A stretch of DNA of 64,000 nucleotides, taken from positions 42,773,691-42,837,690 of the forward strand of contig NC_067198.1 of the NCBI RefSeq assembly GCF_000699445.3, in the 5' to 3' direction. The notes beneath the pieces are model-generated. The model had not been told where the DNA came from. It worked only from the letters and a program-made list of their open reading frames with translations, and did not search any database. Both the position numbers and the translations under genes were made by a program. This DNA is from Schistosoma haematobium (taxonomy: Eukaryota > Platyhelminthes > Trematoda > Strigeidida > Schistosomatidae). Positions 54,235-64,000 of this stretch are shown here, one piece after another (position 1 is the first letter of the stretch; each line of letters begins with the position of its first letter).

Positions 54235-54957
54235 AAGTATATTCATATACATATACATATAAAGTATAACAAATGACAATCGTATGATGATTAGAAGATT
54301 AATCAGGATAAAACAAAACTGTAAAAAAAAATCAATAAAACATGGCAGTATTAAATGCAAGTATTGTCATGTTTATTACTCACTACTACTGTATATTGGT
54401 CTACATTTTACATGTTTGTAGGTGTATTTGTGTTTTTTACAAGCTTGTATGATTGTATACAATATACATCTCTCTCTCTTTTCTTATATGTATGTATAAT
54501 ATGACTTAGTTGTCAAACTAAATTCACTTACATATTTATTTTCTATATTGTACCTCATTTATATCACCTAAATATCGACATTATTATTTTAATGATCATG
54601 AATGGTATTTCTTCTATTGATAATTTGTTTCTCGCCCGATTTGTTTGTTTGTGTGTGTGTGCGTGCATGTGTGCATATAGATACCTGTGAGTATATATTT
54701 TATTCATTTATTACAATAGATTATTATTTAATAATAATAATAATAGTTAGACATTAGTTTGACAATTATGTTCTTTTTCTTTTTTATTAAAATTAATTGA
54801 AGGATCTATTTTATCATTAAAAAAAACTTAATAAACTTTTAACAATATTGTTATTATTAATGATGATTAGTGATTAGAAACAGGTATGTATCCGTAGTAC
54901 TGTGTTTTGAATAGATCATATTAATTAGAACTAAAACTAATAACCAAACATGAATGA
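54235..54957. other. AT-rich spacer with GT and AAT runs
   Basis: GTGTGTGTGTGCGTGC near 54648. Nothing else recognised. Confidence 0.4.
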
Positions 54958-55296
54958 GATGATGATGATGATGATGATTTGGATGGTGATGATGATGATG
55001 CCGATGCTGCTGCTGATGATGATGATGATGATGCCGATGACGATACTGATGATGATTTGGATGGTGATGATGCTTATTATTTGAATGATGATGATGCTGG
55101 TAATGATGATAATGATGATGATGATTTGGATGATGATGATGATGATGATTATTTGGATGATGATGCTGCTGCTGATGATTTGGATGGTGATGATGATGAT
55201 GATGCGTTGGATGATGATAATGATGATGATGTTGGTAATGATGATAATGATGATGATGATGCTGATGATGATGATGATTTGGGTGATAATAATAAT
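54958..55296. repeat. (GAT)n minisatellite-like array with Asp-coding ORF
   Basis: GAT/GATGAT units with TTTGGATGGTGATGATG and GATGCTGCTGCTGATG variants in higher-order order. Read in one plus frame (54979-55353) it gives a 124-residue Asp-rich polypeptide ending in a basic RGKRRKLNK; the next frame gives Met-rich and the minus strand Ser-rich open frames. Because three frames are open, the ORF is most simply a by-product of the repeat. Confidence 0.85.
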
Positions 55297-55592
55297 AATA
55301 ATGTCAGAGGAAAGAGAAGAAAACTAAATAAGTTGGTTAATATTGTCAATTGACCTAATTAATAATGTACATTTAGAAAAAAATATTTCTACATAAATGA
55401 AAATAATCGACAAAACTTTCAATCATTCATAAAAGATATAATTTTTGTCTGGAATAAAAAGTCAATAAAAGATTCCTGTATTATCAAATCAGTTTAAATT
55501 ATAAACTGAATTCAATTGAAGAATATTGAACCATATTTTATCTTCATTTGGAATTTATATTAGAGATGCTTGATCAACTACTATTGTTCAGT

Positions 55593-56100
55593 CAATCAGT
55601 CAGTAACAACGTAGAACTTCGTTCGTACGTAAATCAGTTCGAGTTGCCATACCACATTAGTACAGAGATGCAGTTGTCGATTCAAATACCGTAGTGCTAG
55701 ATGTAGTAAAATTATAAGCTGTAATCAGAAAAATTAGTGTTTGAAGATGTTATTCAAAGAGTATAATCCAGTGAAATAAATTTTGGAAAGAGAAAAAAGA
55801 GACATGGAGGATTCAGGAGATTAGAATTTGGGGGAACACAAATAGTGGATGCACCTGCGCCATTGCAAACGATTTTCAGCCATGTCACTCAGGGTCTCTA
55901 ACCATCGGTTGCCATCATCTCGCGGTCTCCAACCAGATAGTCTACACCTACGAACATGATTCAGTCCACTTGTCAGTGACTTCATGGACTTGTGCCATGT
56001 TTTGGTCTCGGCGCTCCTAGCTTTCTTCCAACCTACTCCTATACCACCGAACATCGCACGTCGAGGCAGTCGGTGATTGGGCATACGTAACACGTGTTAC
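55593..56100 (-). mobile_element. LINE-A fragment, well-preserved RT C-terminus
   Basis: ORF 56093-55821: [90 protein letters not shown], then 3' UTR and a (TGAC)-type tail at 55593. No internal stop across ~90 codons. 5'-truncated. Confidence 0.9.
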
Positions 56101-56614
56101 AGATAGAATTATGAATTATGAGGTTTAGCAATGATCATTTTACCTTTCAACTATTGATTTCTTAGTTCTTATTTTTAGTTAATTTGTGATATGTTATCAT
56201 TTAATACCATTGTGGATATCTCTATCACTTCTGATATGACTGGATTCCATTAATTATGAAATTTTAACAGACACTCGAAAATTCATATAGATTAGTTATC
56301 AACAGTAAGTATACGACTATTATTAAGACTGAGGGTTTAGATTAAAATATCCAGCTAAAAGATCTTTTTTATACAAAAAAATGATCTTAACTAAATAACC
56401 GATGAATTCTCTGTTCTGATTCATTTCATCAAAAGTCTGTATGAATGCTTTATTAGTATTACATTGCCAGTCTGTATGTATGTGATTACCGACATAGTTC
56501 ATTGTTTCATTTGCAAAGTATAGAAATGACTTCAGTTATAAAACGATGAAATATGAAGTACAAGTTATTAATTCAATGGAAACAGTGAGATCAAAAAGTT
56601 TTCTTATTAGAATG
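56101..56614. other. AT-rich spacer, nothing recognised
   Basis: No repeat-family match or credible ORF. Confidence 0.4.
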
Positions 56615-56825
56615 GGGGTTTGAGTAGATTGTAATGATTTTACTAGTTGAATTCATGAGTCGATGTATGCTAGACTACCACTGGAAACTTATATGCGGGA
56701 TCACGGATGAGCACAGCTCAGGAGTCCCATACTAGGACGAAACGACAATCCAATGCTTCCAGGATTCCAACGGTGCTCTACCTTACATCGACTCATGAAT
56801 CCAACTATTAAGTAGTTTTTTATAT
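56615..56825. mobile_element. Family 2 head-to-head dimer, heads missing
   Basis: Minus tail 56615-56688 (TTGAATTCATGAGTCGATG), then plus from TATGCGGGATCACGG through a ribozyme (CTCAGGA, G5 lost; stem II and GAAA fine) and plus tail to 56815. Confidence 0.8.
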
Positions 56826-56989
56826 AGTTCACAGAATAATCTTCATTCGTACTCAAGTGGTATTTATTATAAACATTTCAGACCGATAAGAGATCAGTCG
56901 TAACCCAAATATTTCAGTACCAATTTTCCTGACTTATGAAATTCAGTATAAACTACAAGAATATTCTTCTGACAAGTTTCAATTTGGCC

Positions 56990-57315
56990 AGACACTATTA
57001 GCAACAACCTACTGTTGGAGAGAACAAACCAGATCCCAGTGGAGGAACAAATCAGGAAGAAGTGCTGGAAGTGGATAGGACACACATTTAGGAAAGCACC
57101 CAACTGCGTCACAAGACAAGCCCTCACTTGGAATCCTTAAGGCCAAAGGAAAAGAGGAAGACCGAAGAACATATGACGCCGGGAAACGAAGATAGACATG
57201 AGGAAAATGAACTAGAATTGGATAGAACTAGAAAAGAAGGCCTAGGACAGAGTGAGTTGGAGAATGCTGGTCGGTGGCCTATGCTCCAATGGTAGTGACA
57301 GGCGTAAGTAAGTAA
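56990..57315 (+). mobile_element. RTE-B (SR2-like) 3' fragment, divergent subfamily
   Basis: [71 protein letters not shown] and RRK(stop), ending in GACAGGCGTAAGTAAGTAAC. Several stops. Confidence 0.87.
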
Positions 57316-58329
57316 CTAAAGTTTCAATTTGTATAGAATTTAAATCAATCGAAATTTCCTTGTGATTTCTACCAATTAACTAAAATCGAAATATTCTAAT
57401 AATACACATCAACTTAAAGAATGATGTAACTTACTAAAGGTTTAATGACCCTAACAACAATATTTAACAGACATACATTCATGTCTTTGAAAATGCTAAA
57501 TAATTCCTCAAAATTTGTTCGAGAAAACACAATAGCAAAATGAATTGTATAAATCTAAGGTTAATAGTTTCCTGCTGACTATAAACAAAAATCCCCATTA
57601 TTGTATGTTTGTGATTGCCTTTCACTAAAGCTATAAACGGTAATACTAATCTCTATATGGTGATATTCATCATTATTGTAAAGAACAGAAAACACTCGTT
57701 TATTATTTAATAATATTGATAATAATCAGAACATATCACTAAGTGTAAACAACCGAATCGTTTTATTTCCATGTAGACAAATTTATTATTTATCAAATAG
57801 GCTTCTTTTCTTTTAAATCTGGCTTCATATAATATCAAAATGACATAGTAACTAATAAAGTAAATCTTTTAATGAATAATAATCTAGAAAATTGAAGTAC
57901 AGAAGAACTTATATGTGAATGGCTTTAACCTATTTTATAAATATTGTACATAAATTTTTAGGATGGGGGACGTTTTCAGACATAATACATTCATTAATTA
58001 AATAGCAGGAAGTATTAGTTTCCTAGAAATAATGATTACCAAAATTATTATTATTATTATTATCGTTATCAATACGACTGAAACTGATTAATGGCGGTCT
58101 TATTGGCTCCAAGTAACAAAATATGGGTTATAATAGTGTGAGATATTTGGACAATCAGTGTATATATTGAACTACTCTATAGTTCTACTTCACTTACTCA
58201 TATATCTAAGTATATAGAAAATATGCTCTACAGGATACCATATCTGACATATATCTCAACGCATAAAAGCATTCATTTATACAGTAGTTATTCTAAGAAT
58301 GTCCTGCCGTGTAGATATCTATAACTACA

Positions 58330-58330
<1 letters not shown>
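57316..58330. other. AT-rich spacer, nothing recognised
   Basis: ATT run near 58045. No repeat-family match. Confidence 0.4.
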
Positions 58331-58386
<56 letters not shown>

Positions 58387-58446
58387 TGAGTGAGTGAGTG
58401 AGTGAGTGAGTGAGTGAGTGAGTGAGTGAGTGAGTGAGTGAGTGAG
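58331..58446. repeat. Compound (TA)n-(GA)n-(GAGT)n microsatellite
   Basis: TA array to ~58370, GA units to ~58385, then about 15 GAGT/GTGA units. Purine-rich on the plus strand in the second half. Confidence 0.96.
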
Positions 58447-58469
58447 AAGGATCTACGATCATAGTCAAA

Positions 58470-59040
58470 AATATAGATTAACTAGTAGTTGAGATCATGA
58501 GTCAATCGAGGCTAGACAACCATGGAAAATCTGGAAACATCGGATGGCCGTCTCGTCCTATTGTGTAACTCCTCAATATTGCGCAGTCACGATCTCGCTT
58601 CGTGAAATTCGAACCTAGGGGCTGTCGATCTCGTGTGCGTGCGCTTAACCATTAGACCACTGAGCTGATCGGTACCAAATGGTGTTAATGTTTAACTTCA
58701 ACTAATCCACGAAATTCAGCGACACATCCACCATTGCTATCAGTGAGTTCCTATCTCACAACTGACCCAGTAGAACTCCACTGGTCACTGCTTCTCACTA
58801 AAACTCCATGATATACCTCTTGAAACTAGTCACTAATGAGCATATGTTGATTTATATCACAGACTGATAGGTCCTGGGCTGGAAACTCGTGAAGCGGGAT
58901 CGTGGATGGGCAGTGCAGTGTAGTCCCATAGTAAAACGAAACGGCTGTCCAGTACTTCCAGGTTTTCCATGGTGGTCTAGCTTCAATTGACTCATGATCT
59001 CAACCATTGTAATCACTGTAATATCCACAAAATATAGATG
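58470..59040. mobile_element. Family 2 head-to-head dimer, long form
   Basis: Minus arm 58480-58690 with tail, decayed ribozyme, B box (AAATTCGAACCTAGG) and head, long-form extension 58690-58850, then plus arm 58855-59040 from GACTGATAGGTCCTGGGC through dead ribozyme to ATCTCAACCATTGTAATC and the tail. Confidence 0.82.
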
Positions 59041-59785
59041 TAAAATTATTTGGAATATATCCCGTCTCCACTTATAACATTTTTTATAACTACTAGCCTA
59101 ACGATAACTCATTTCAATTACTCTTATGATTGATTATTAGCGTGACCTGTTACCAAGCAACCATTTGGGAATCTCCTTACTAATAGATTATTTATGTATA
59201 TATATAGATATATATTTAGTTGATTAGAATATAGATGAATAAAAATGTGAATGGTAATTCATTCGTTGCCTACCAATCTTTAACCCTTTATTCATTCCAT
59301 TGTATTTACTTATTCATCATAAATAGAATTCAATTTGGTATTATTTTAATTAGACAAGGAATCAAATGTCTAAAATGTAATTCTGATATTGTTACATAAC
59401 GAATAGAATCTATTGTAGTTTGTTTGATAGATTGTATATTGTGCAATTCTTTTCATCTCGACTCCTTCAAGTACACACACACATATATATATATATACAT
59501 ATATATCTATCCACACAGATATATACATACCTCTATGTAATATTCACTTGTCATTACTTGTATTATTATTTATTTACTTATTCTGAATTACGTCACAAGT
59601 ATTTCGTTATTTATTTGTTACAGAAGAAAATATTTCAGTTTGCTTTATTTAACTATTGCATGGAATATCTTAGAAAAAGTATACCCAGTTCATAGTATTT
59701 CAATAATCCAACATTGATCTATTGTTATATGAAGTAAAATGATGAATTAGACAAATAGTTTAATATAAGGGTGATACACAATAAA
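59041..59785. other. AT-rich spacer with TA-rich runs
   Basis: TATATA runs near 59200 and 59480. The 91-codon ORF (59420-59695) is Tyr/Ile-rich because of them. Confidence 0.4.
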
Positions 59786-60160
59786 ATTTGATGGTAATTT
59801 CAACAGTTGAGATCATGAGACAATTGAAGCTAGACAACCATGAAAAACCTGAAAGGAGTAGACGGCCGTCTCATCCTAGTATGGGACTCCTCGGCAGTGC
59901 GCATCCACGACCCCGCCTCGCAGGATTCTAACCCAGGACCTATCAGTCTCGCGCCAGGCGCTTAATCACTAGACCACTGAGCTGGCCGGCACCCAACGGT
60001 GTTAATGTCTAACTTCAACTAGACACTAGACATTAACACCGTTGGATGCCGGCCAGCTCAGTGATCTAGTGACTAAGCGCTCGCGCACGAGACTGATAGG
60101 TCCTGAGTTTGAATCCCGCGAGGTGGGATCGTGGATGATCTCAACCACTGAAATAGTAAT
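59786..60160. mobile_element. Family 2 head-to-head dimer with complete heads
   Basis: Minus arm 59786-60015 (tail, ribozyme with CCGAGGA, B box GGATTCTAACCCAGG, A box CACTGAGCTGG, head), junction CTAGACACTAGACATTAAC, plus arm to ~60160 (A box, B box TTTGAATCCCGCG, GATCGTGG), where the ribozyme is deleted and only ATGATCTCAACC of the tail remains. Confidence 0.86.
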
Positions 60161-60699
60161 AACATAGATGAAGATCGAACTCTTTCATGTAAGTCATTTA
60201 AACACATTATGTAATTATGACTCGTGAATATCACAGGTTGTAAGCAACTGACAAGAACCAACGAAATAAAATGAATTCATGCTATTCTCCTAGAATCTTT
60301 GTTCTTGTTCTTTTCAAAACGATAAAGGAAACTATGCGTATGAAACCCATGATATCATTGAGTTATTTCATTAGAGTGATGTTTACACAGTTGAAAACAT
60401 TTAATAGTAAAAATTAATTATGAAAACTAGACAAATATCATATCACTAAAATGAGATCTGTAATCATTTCAATTAGTGACTCGATCATATAGACATTAAA
60501 ACAGAGAAATATTCGAATTGTAATCTACTGTCTACAGAACAGAGACGTTGACAACAAAGGTTACATAAATCGATATTATTGAATACTGCTTAATAAACAA
60601 TTGTTGTAAACTGTTATTGTTCATCTTTTTAGTTACATATTTTATCATTTTAATCCTTTTACATATACATCTAAACATGAGCAATGTTAAAGAAAACTC
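60161..60699. other. AT-rich spacer, nothing recognised
   Basis: No repeat-family match or credible ORF. Confidence 0.4.
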
Positions 60700-60830
60700 A
60701 GAGTAATAGGCAAATATGACAAATCAGTTATCAAGGTTGCAAATCTACATCGTCTGAGGTGGTTACTACATGTAATGCGAATACCTCAAAGCGCGATATA
60801 TTGCCAGTGTACAATTAGATTAGAGAATAA
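60700..60830 (+). mobile_element. Small non-LTR RT C-terminal fragment
   Basis: 60741-60800 encodes KVANLHRLRWLLHVMRIPQS, the same [12 protein letters not shown] motif as LINE-A but a different subfamily. No tail. Confidence 0.6.
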
Positions 60831-61119
60831 GTGAATATGGTCAATCCGTTATATAGGATCAGTTCATCCAGACAATGAGTATTGAACTAAATTGTGTGAA
60901 TAGATGCAAACTACCTCATTGATGTTTATGTAATTATTTTGACTTTTTTGACATAGCAACTTGAACGAATATGTACCTTTGCTAGACTCTACATTTTGAT
61001 CATCGATATTTGACCTAATCGAATAACTATATTTAAAATGTGAAGAAAAACAAAAATAAGATACTTATTATCCAATCTCTTATCATATTCAATTCATCTG
61101 TTCAGTCAGGAGGTATCTT
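60831..61119. other. Spacer, nothing recognised
   Basis: No repeat-family match. Confidence 0.35.
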
Positions 61120-61605
61120 AAAAGGAAATTGGATTAGAGGTGGTCTTAGTGATCTGAGAGCGTGACCGCAGTGCTCAAGAAACAACTACTTGAGGTCGGT
61201 CACACATGACTTTTATATGGGTAATTTTTGTGTTAGCTCAGTACTTGTTGAGACCTTACCGCCGGAGACGGATATCTGTGGGATAAGGCGAGGTGCGACA
61301 TTTTTAGAGTTGACCTTTTCTAACCCCACCCCTCCTTGTGGGAAGGCAGCATCGCTCTAATACTGGTTGTCTGAAGGAAACACCTTACTGCTGTCACACC
61401 TCTGTACAGTCAGCAGTACGATTTCGCCTTCAGACCTTGGGTTTGTTACTCTTAGTCTTACCGCTCTTCAACCGACCTGTCTGACATGTTAGGACCTTGA
61501 GGAACGATTGTTCCAGCCAATATAGCTCGGTTGCTTCATCATGATAGGCAAGCCCGACCATCACATCAAGGTAGCAGCAACGGTCGGGTATTCATCTGTT
61601 AGTAA
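61120..61605. repeat. GC-richer block, probably an unclassified repeat
   Basis: Markedly less AT-rich than its flanks, with sharp borders, stretches such as GAGACCTTACCGCCGGAGAC and CAAGCCCGACCATCACATC, and no ORF above ~60 codons. In this genome such blocks are usually transposon-derived (UTR or promoter region); no second copy exists in the window to confirm it. Confidence 0.45.
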
Positions 61606-62619
61606 TTATTTTCACTCTCTCTCTCACACACTTATTTTTGTTATTCAACCCTTGCTTTCTATTTCCAGTTATGATTATGATTATTATTTTTTTTGAAAGA
61701 AAATTTCCCGCATTTCAATAATCACTATAGTGATATAGAATATTGAAACTATTGGAAAAACAATTAATTACATTAATGTATTACATTTTGTGATTGTAAC
61801 TAACTAGATGTTCACAATAATGATAATAATCATAATACATCTTGAGATTTTTTTGTATTTTATAAAGAGAAAAAAATATAAGAGAAATTTGTTTTGAAAA
61901 AGAATAGGAAATAATGAAAATGATTTTTAAAAGAAAAAAATAAAGTTACAATTTTACTGACCTAAATTTAATGACACTATTTGTGTATATGTAAGTCTAC
62001 GAGCTGGTAGGTTGTCAGGCGAATATATATATATGTATGCATGCATTAGTTCACACAATCGAGTATCCATATGCGTATGTATACATGCATGTGCGTAGGT
62101 TTCTATGTATGTGTTTGTATGTGTGTGTATGTGTAGATGACATTATTTTAGGAAAGTGCGACTAGATTTCTATTTTCTTTTTCTTTTTCTTTTTAAATAA
62201 TCATTCTCTTAGTTATTATTATCATCCCATTTGGTGTTATATAAATATTCAACTATTTATAAATGTAGTTTGTGTGTGTATGTGTGTGTGTGTGTTTAAA
62301 ATAAAAGTTGACATAGAAAGTGTTGTTTAACTGATGAGAAAAAAGAGAAGTTTAAAATGAGATTGTTTTGATGTAAGATAATCGAAAGTCATTAAAAATG
62401 TTATGATTAAGAATTTTTCTTGATTATTCGTATCATAGACTGGAGCAATTTCAAAAGAGATCTATTGAAAACATGAAAGAGTTATTGGAATTTAGTTCCT
62501 GATCATAACTCCCTACTATGAATGTGATGACCAGACTTGGATATTGTAATGATTCAGTTTAGTTATATTGATTGGAACACTCGTTCAACTAGGTCCTACC
62601 ATAAGATCTTGACGGTGAA
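61606..62619. other. AT-rich spacer with TG/CT runs
   Basis: CTCTCT run ~61612, TATG/TGTG runs ~62090-62140 and ~62270-62295, TTTTTC run ~62170. No gene recognised. Confidence 0.4.
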
Positions 62620-62632
62620 ATCGTACTGTTAA

Positions 62633-62872
62633 TTGTATAGGAATGGGGTAGTAGTAAGGTGTTTCTGTGAGACAACTGAGATCTGCAGCGATGCTGCTTT
62701 CTCGAAAATGAAGGAAGGGGTAAAGGTTAGTCATAAAAATGGTCACATATCAACTTTCCCTAAGTATTTCCGTCTTCTGTGGGTTAACACATCGAAAACT
62801 AATAACAGAAAGTTTGTGTATGACCGGTGTCAACTAGTTTCCCTTCCATCTCATCGTGCTAAAGGGGTGTAA
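62633..62872 (+). CDS. Orphan ORF, 79 codons, function unknown
   Basis: Non-low-complexity reading frame (GVVVRCFCETTEICSD, KMKEGVKVSHKNGHI, LLWVNTSKTNNRKFVYD). It lies in sequence less AT-rich than average and reads like protein, but no domain is recognised. It could be a fragment of a mobile-element protein or an exon. Low certainty. Confidence 0.2.
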   Translation: MYRNGVVVRCFCETTEICSDAAFSKMKEGVKVSHKNGHISTFPKYFRLLWVNTSKTNNRKFVYDRCQLVSLPSHRAKGV

Positions 62873-63379
62873 CAACTTGAACGGGTGAATACATGTGGCA
62901 AGTTATACTTTAAGTATGACTGATTGACTGTGTTGACTTTTACGGTGTACAATCCTTCCCAAAAGGCAATCAGTAACATGATGTTGAAGATTTAAAATAT
63001 TTCCAAAATTTAATGTTTGATTCGCATAGTTTCCGGGACATTTACGGTCACGAGTCAAGTTTAAGAGAAGAACATTCCATTAGCGTTCATAGAAGAGATA
63101 AATGATCATAAGGTTTATGAACTTTTCAAAATTTTAGATCTATCAACAAGAACTCGAGTGGGAGAAAACGATGTCTGGATGTAAACAATACTCAACACCG
63201 TAGTACAGACCCTAGATGAGGGTTGGCAACTTTGTTATTGATTGATTTACCTTAACATTGTCTAAACAATGACTTGAACATACACGAACATAAATGAAAC
63301 AGAATAATGGTTAAAAGTAGAATCCGATATGAACGTTTTTTTCCAATTCCAAACTCATCAGTGTATTTTCTGGTTAGTG
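62873..63379. other. Spacer, nothing recognised
   Basis: No repeat-family match. Confidence 0.35.
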
Positions 63380-63540
63380 TTTTTTGGCGAATTAGTTTCC
63401 TGCGGGATGGGGTCGCTAACCCCATGCCCAACCCACCTCCTTTATCCGGGCTTGGGACCGGCAGTAGCCACCGGAGGGGCTCCAGGCGGTGGTCTAGCAG
63501 TTAGAATTCCTGGCTCTCATCACTGTATAGGCACATCAAA
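63380..63540 (+). repeat. GC-richer block, probable transposon fragment
   Basis: GCTAACCCCATGCCCAACCC, GGGACCGGCAGTAGCCACC and GTGGTCTAGCAGTTAGAATT; an abrupt composition change from the AT-rich flanks. The two overlapping ORFs here have no motif. It ends in a tRNA-like GGTCTAGCAGTTAG stretch where an Sm-alpha remnant begins. Confidence 0.45.
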
Positions 63541-63554
63541 ATAACGAATTGCAG

Positions 63555-63690
63555 ATAAGACTAATTGTGCATCTTGTATTCAACTGCTAACCAAAATCCA
63601 GAGTTATTAAAGCTTTTAATTAAAGGCACTATTGAATTAACACGCTCAGAATATACATATGCCATCGGTGTCTAATCAAATAGAGATCTT
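63555..63690 (+). mobile_element. Family 1 (Sm-alpha) 3' remnant
   Basis: GCATCTTGTATTCAACTGC, TAACCAAAATCC, TTTTAATTAAAGGCAC and CAGAATATACATATGCCATC follow the Sm-alpha 3' region in order, with substitutions. Confidence 0.6.
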
Positions 63691-64000
63691 ATCATCGACA
63701 ACAACAACAACAACAACAACTTTTATCAATTGCTTAAAATATTTTTCAGATTGCCATTTATTGTTACTAATCAAGCTTCATATTCATTTATAATTACATC
63801 ATAGACTATTACTGTAATATAAAATCTTTATCCATTTATCAAAATTTTTGGTAAACGTGTTTATAATGATAAGTTGAAAATAACTTAGTAATTATTTAAA
63901 TTGAATTAGATCCTTTGTAATTATTAAATTAATGATGCATTGATTGTAATGGGAATGTTTCCAGGGTGTGTGTGTGTGTATAAGTGTGTGTGTGTGTGGG
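63691..64000. other. AT-rich end of window with AAC and GT runs
   Basis: (AAC)n at ~63698-63720 and GTGTGTG runs at 63966-64000. Nothing else recognised. Confidence 0.5.

Noticed and set aside
55085..55349. Met-rich and Ser-rich ORFs overlapping the Asp-rich frame
   Set aside because: Other frames of the GAT array; no independent coding evidence.

Overview
The base composition (strongly AT-rich), the repeat content and the gene style point to a blood-fluke nuclear genome, most likely an African Schistosoma. The diagnostic signals are copies of a ~334-bp tRNA-derived SINE carrying a hammerhead ribozyme (recognisably the schistosome Sm-alpha family), many 5'-truncated pieces of an SR2-like RTE retrotransposon, a second LINE group and a Penelope-like relic. 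Species cannot be fixed from the sequence alone. No rRNA or tRNA gene, CRISPR array or bacterial feature was seen.

Only one convincing host gene is present: at the left edge, on the minus strand (1-2081), an uninterrupted reading frame of at least 693 codons. It encodes a secreted-to-membrane protein with signal peptide, LRRNT cap, leucine-rich repeats, LRRCT cap, an Ig-like domain, one transmembrane helix and an Asn/Thr-rich cytoplasmic tail that runs off the window. The remaining ~62 kb looks intergenic or intronic. Two short exon-like segments (12971-13100 and 42552-42639) and a few orphan ORFs are the only other coding candidates, all weak.

The rest is a layered record of mobile elements. 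(1) Three repeat families share one plan: a tRNA-like promoter region (clear A and B boxes in families 1 and 2, only a B-box-like stretch in family 3) followed by a hammerhead ribozyme with a loopless, self-complementary stem III. Family 1 is Sm-alpha (stem III ACGCGCGT), family 2 is the commonest (ACGGCCGT), family 3 is rarer (ACCYGGGT). (2) Two groups of non-LTR retrotransposon 3' fragments: LINE-A with a (TGAC)n tail and RTE-B with a (TAAG)n tail; two insertions have readable target-site duplications. (3) A repeat with an (AAAT)n tail (family D). (4) A ~285-bp MITE-like family with 20-bp terminal inverted repeats. (5) A Penelope-like relic with a GIY-YIG-type C-terminus (49370-50490). (6) A possible solo LTR (18528-18927). 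(7) Microsatellites, including a long compound TA/GA/GAGT array and an Asp-codon GAT array.

The most striking pattern is the arrangement of the ribozyme-bearing elements. About twenty loci are inverted dimers, and wherever two arms are seen the minus-strand arm comes first and the plus-strand arm second, so tails point outward and tRNA-like heads meet in the middle, with a junction that differs from locus to locus. This fits paired target-primed insertions or snap-back copying and is hard to explain by chance. Several ribozyme copies keep the catalytic core and all three helices; most others have lost one core base.
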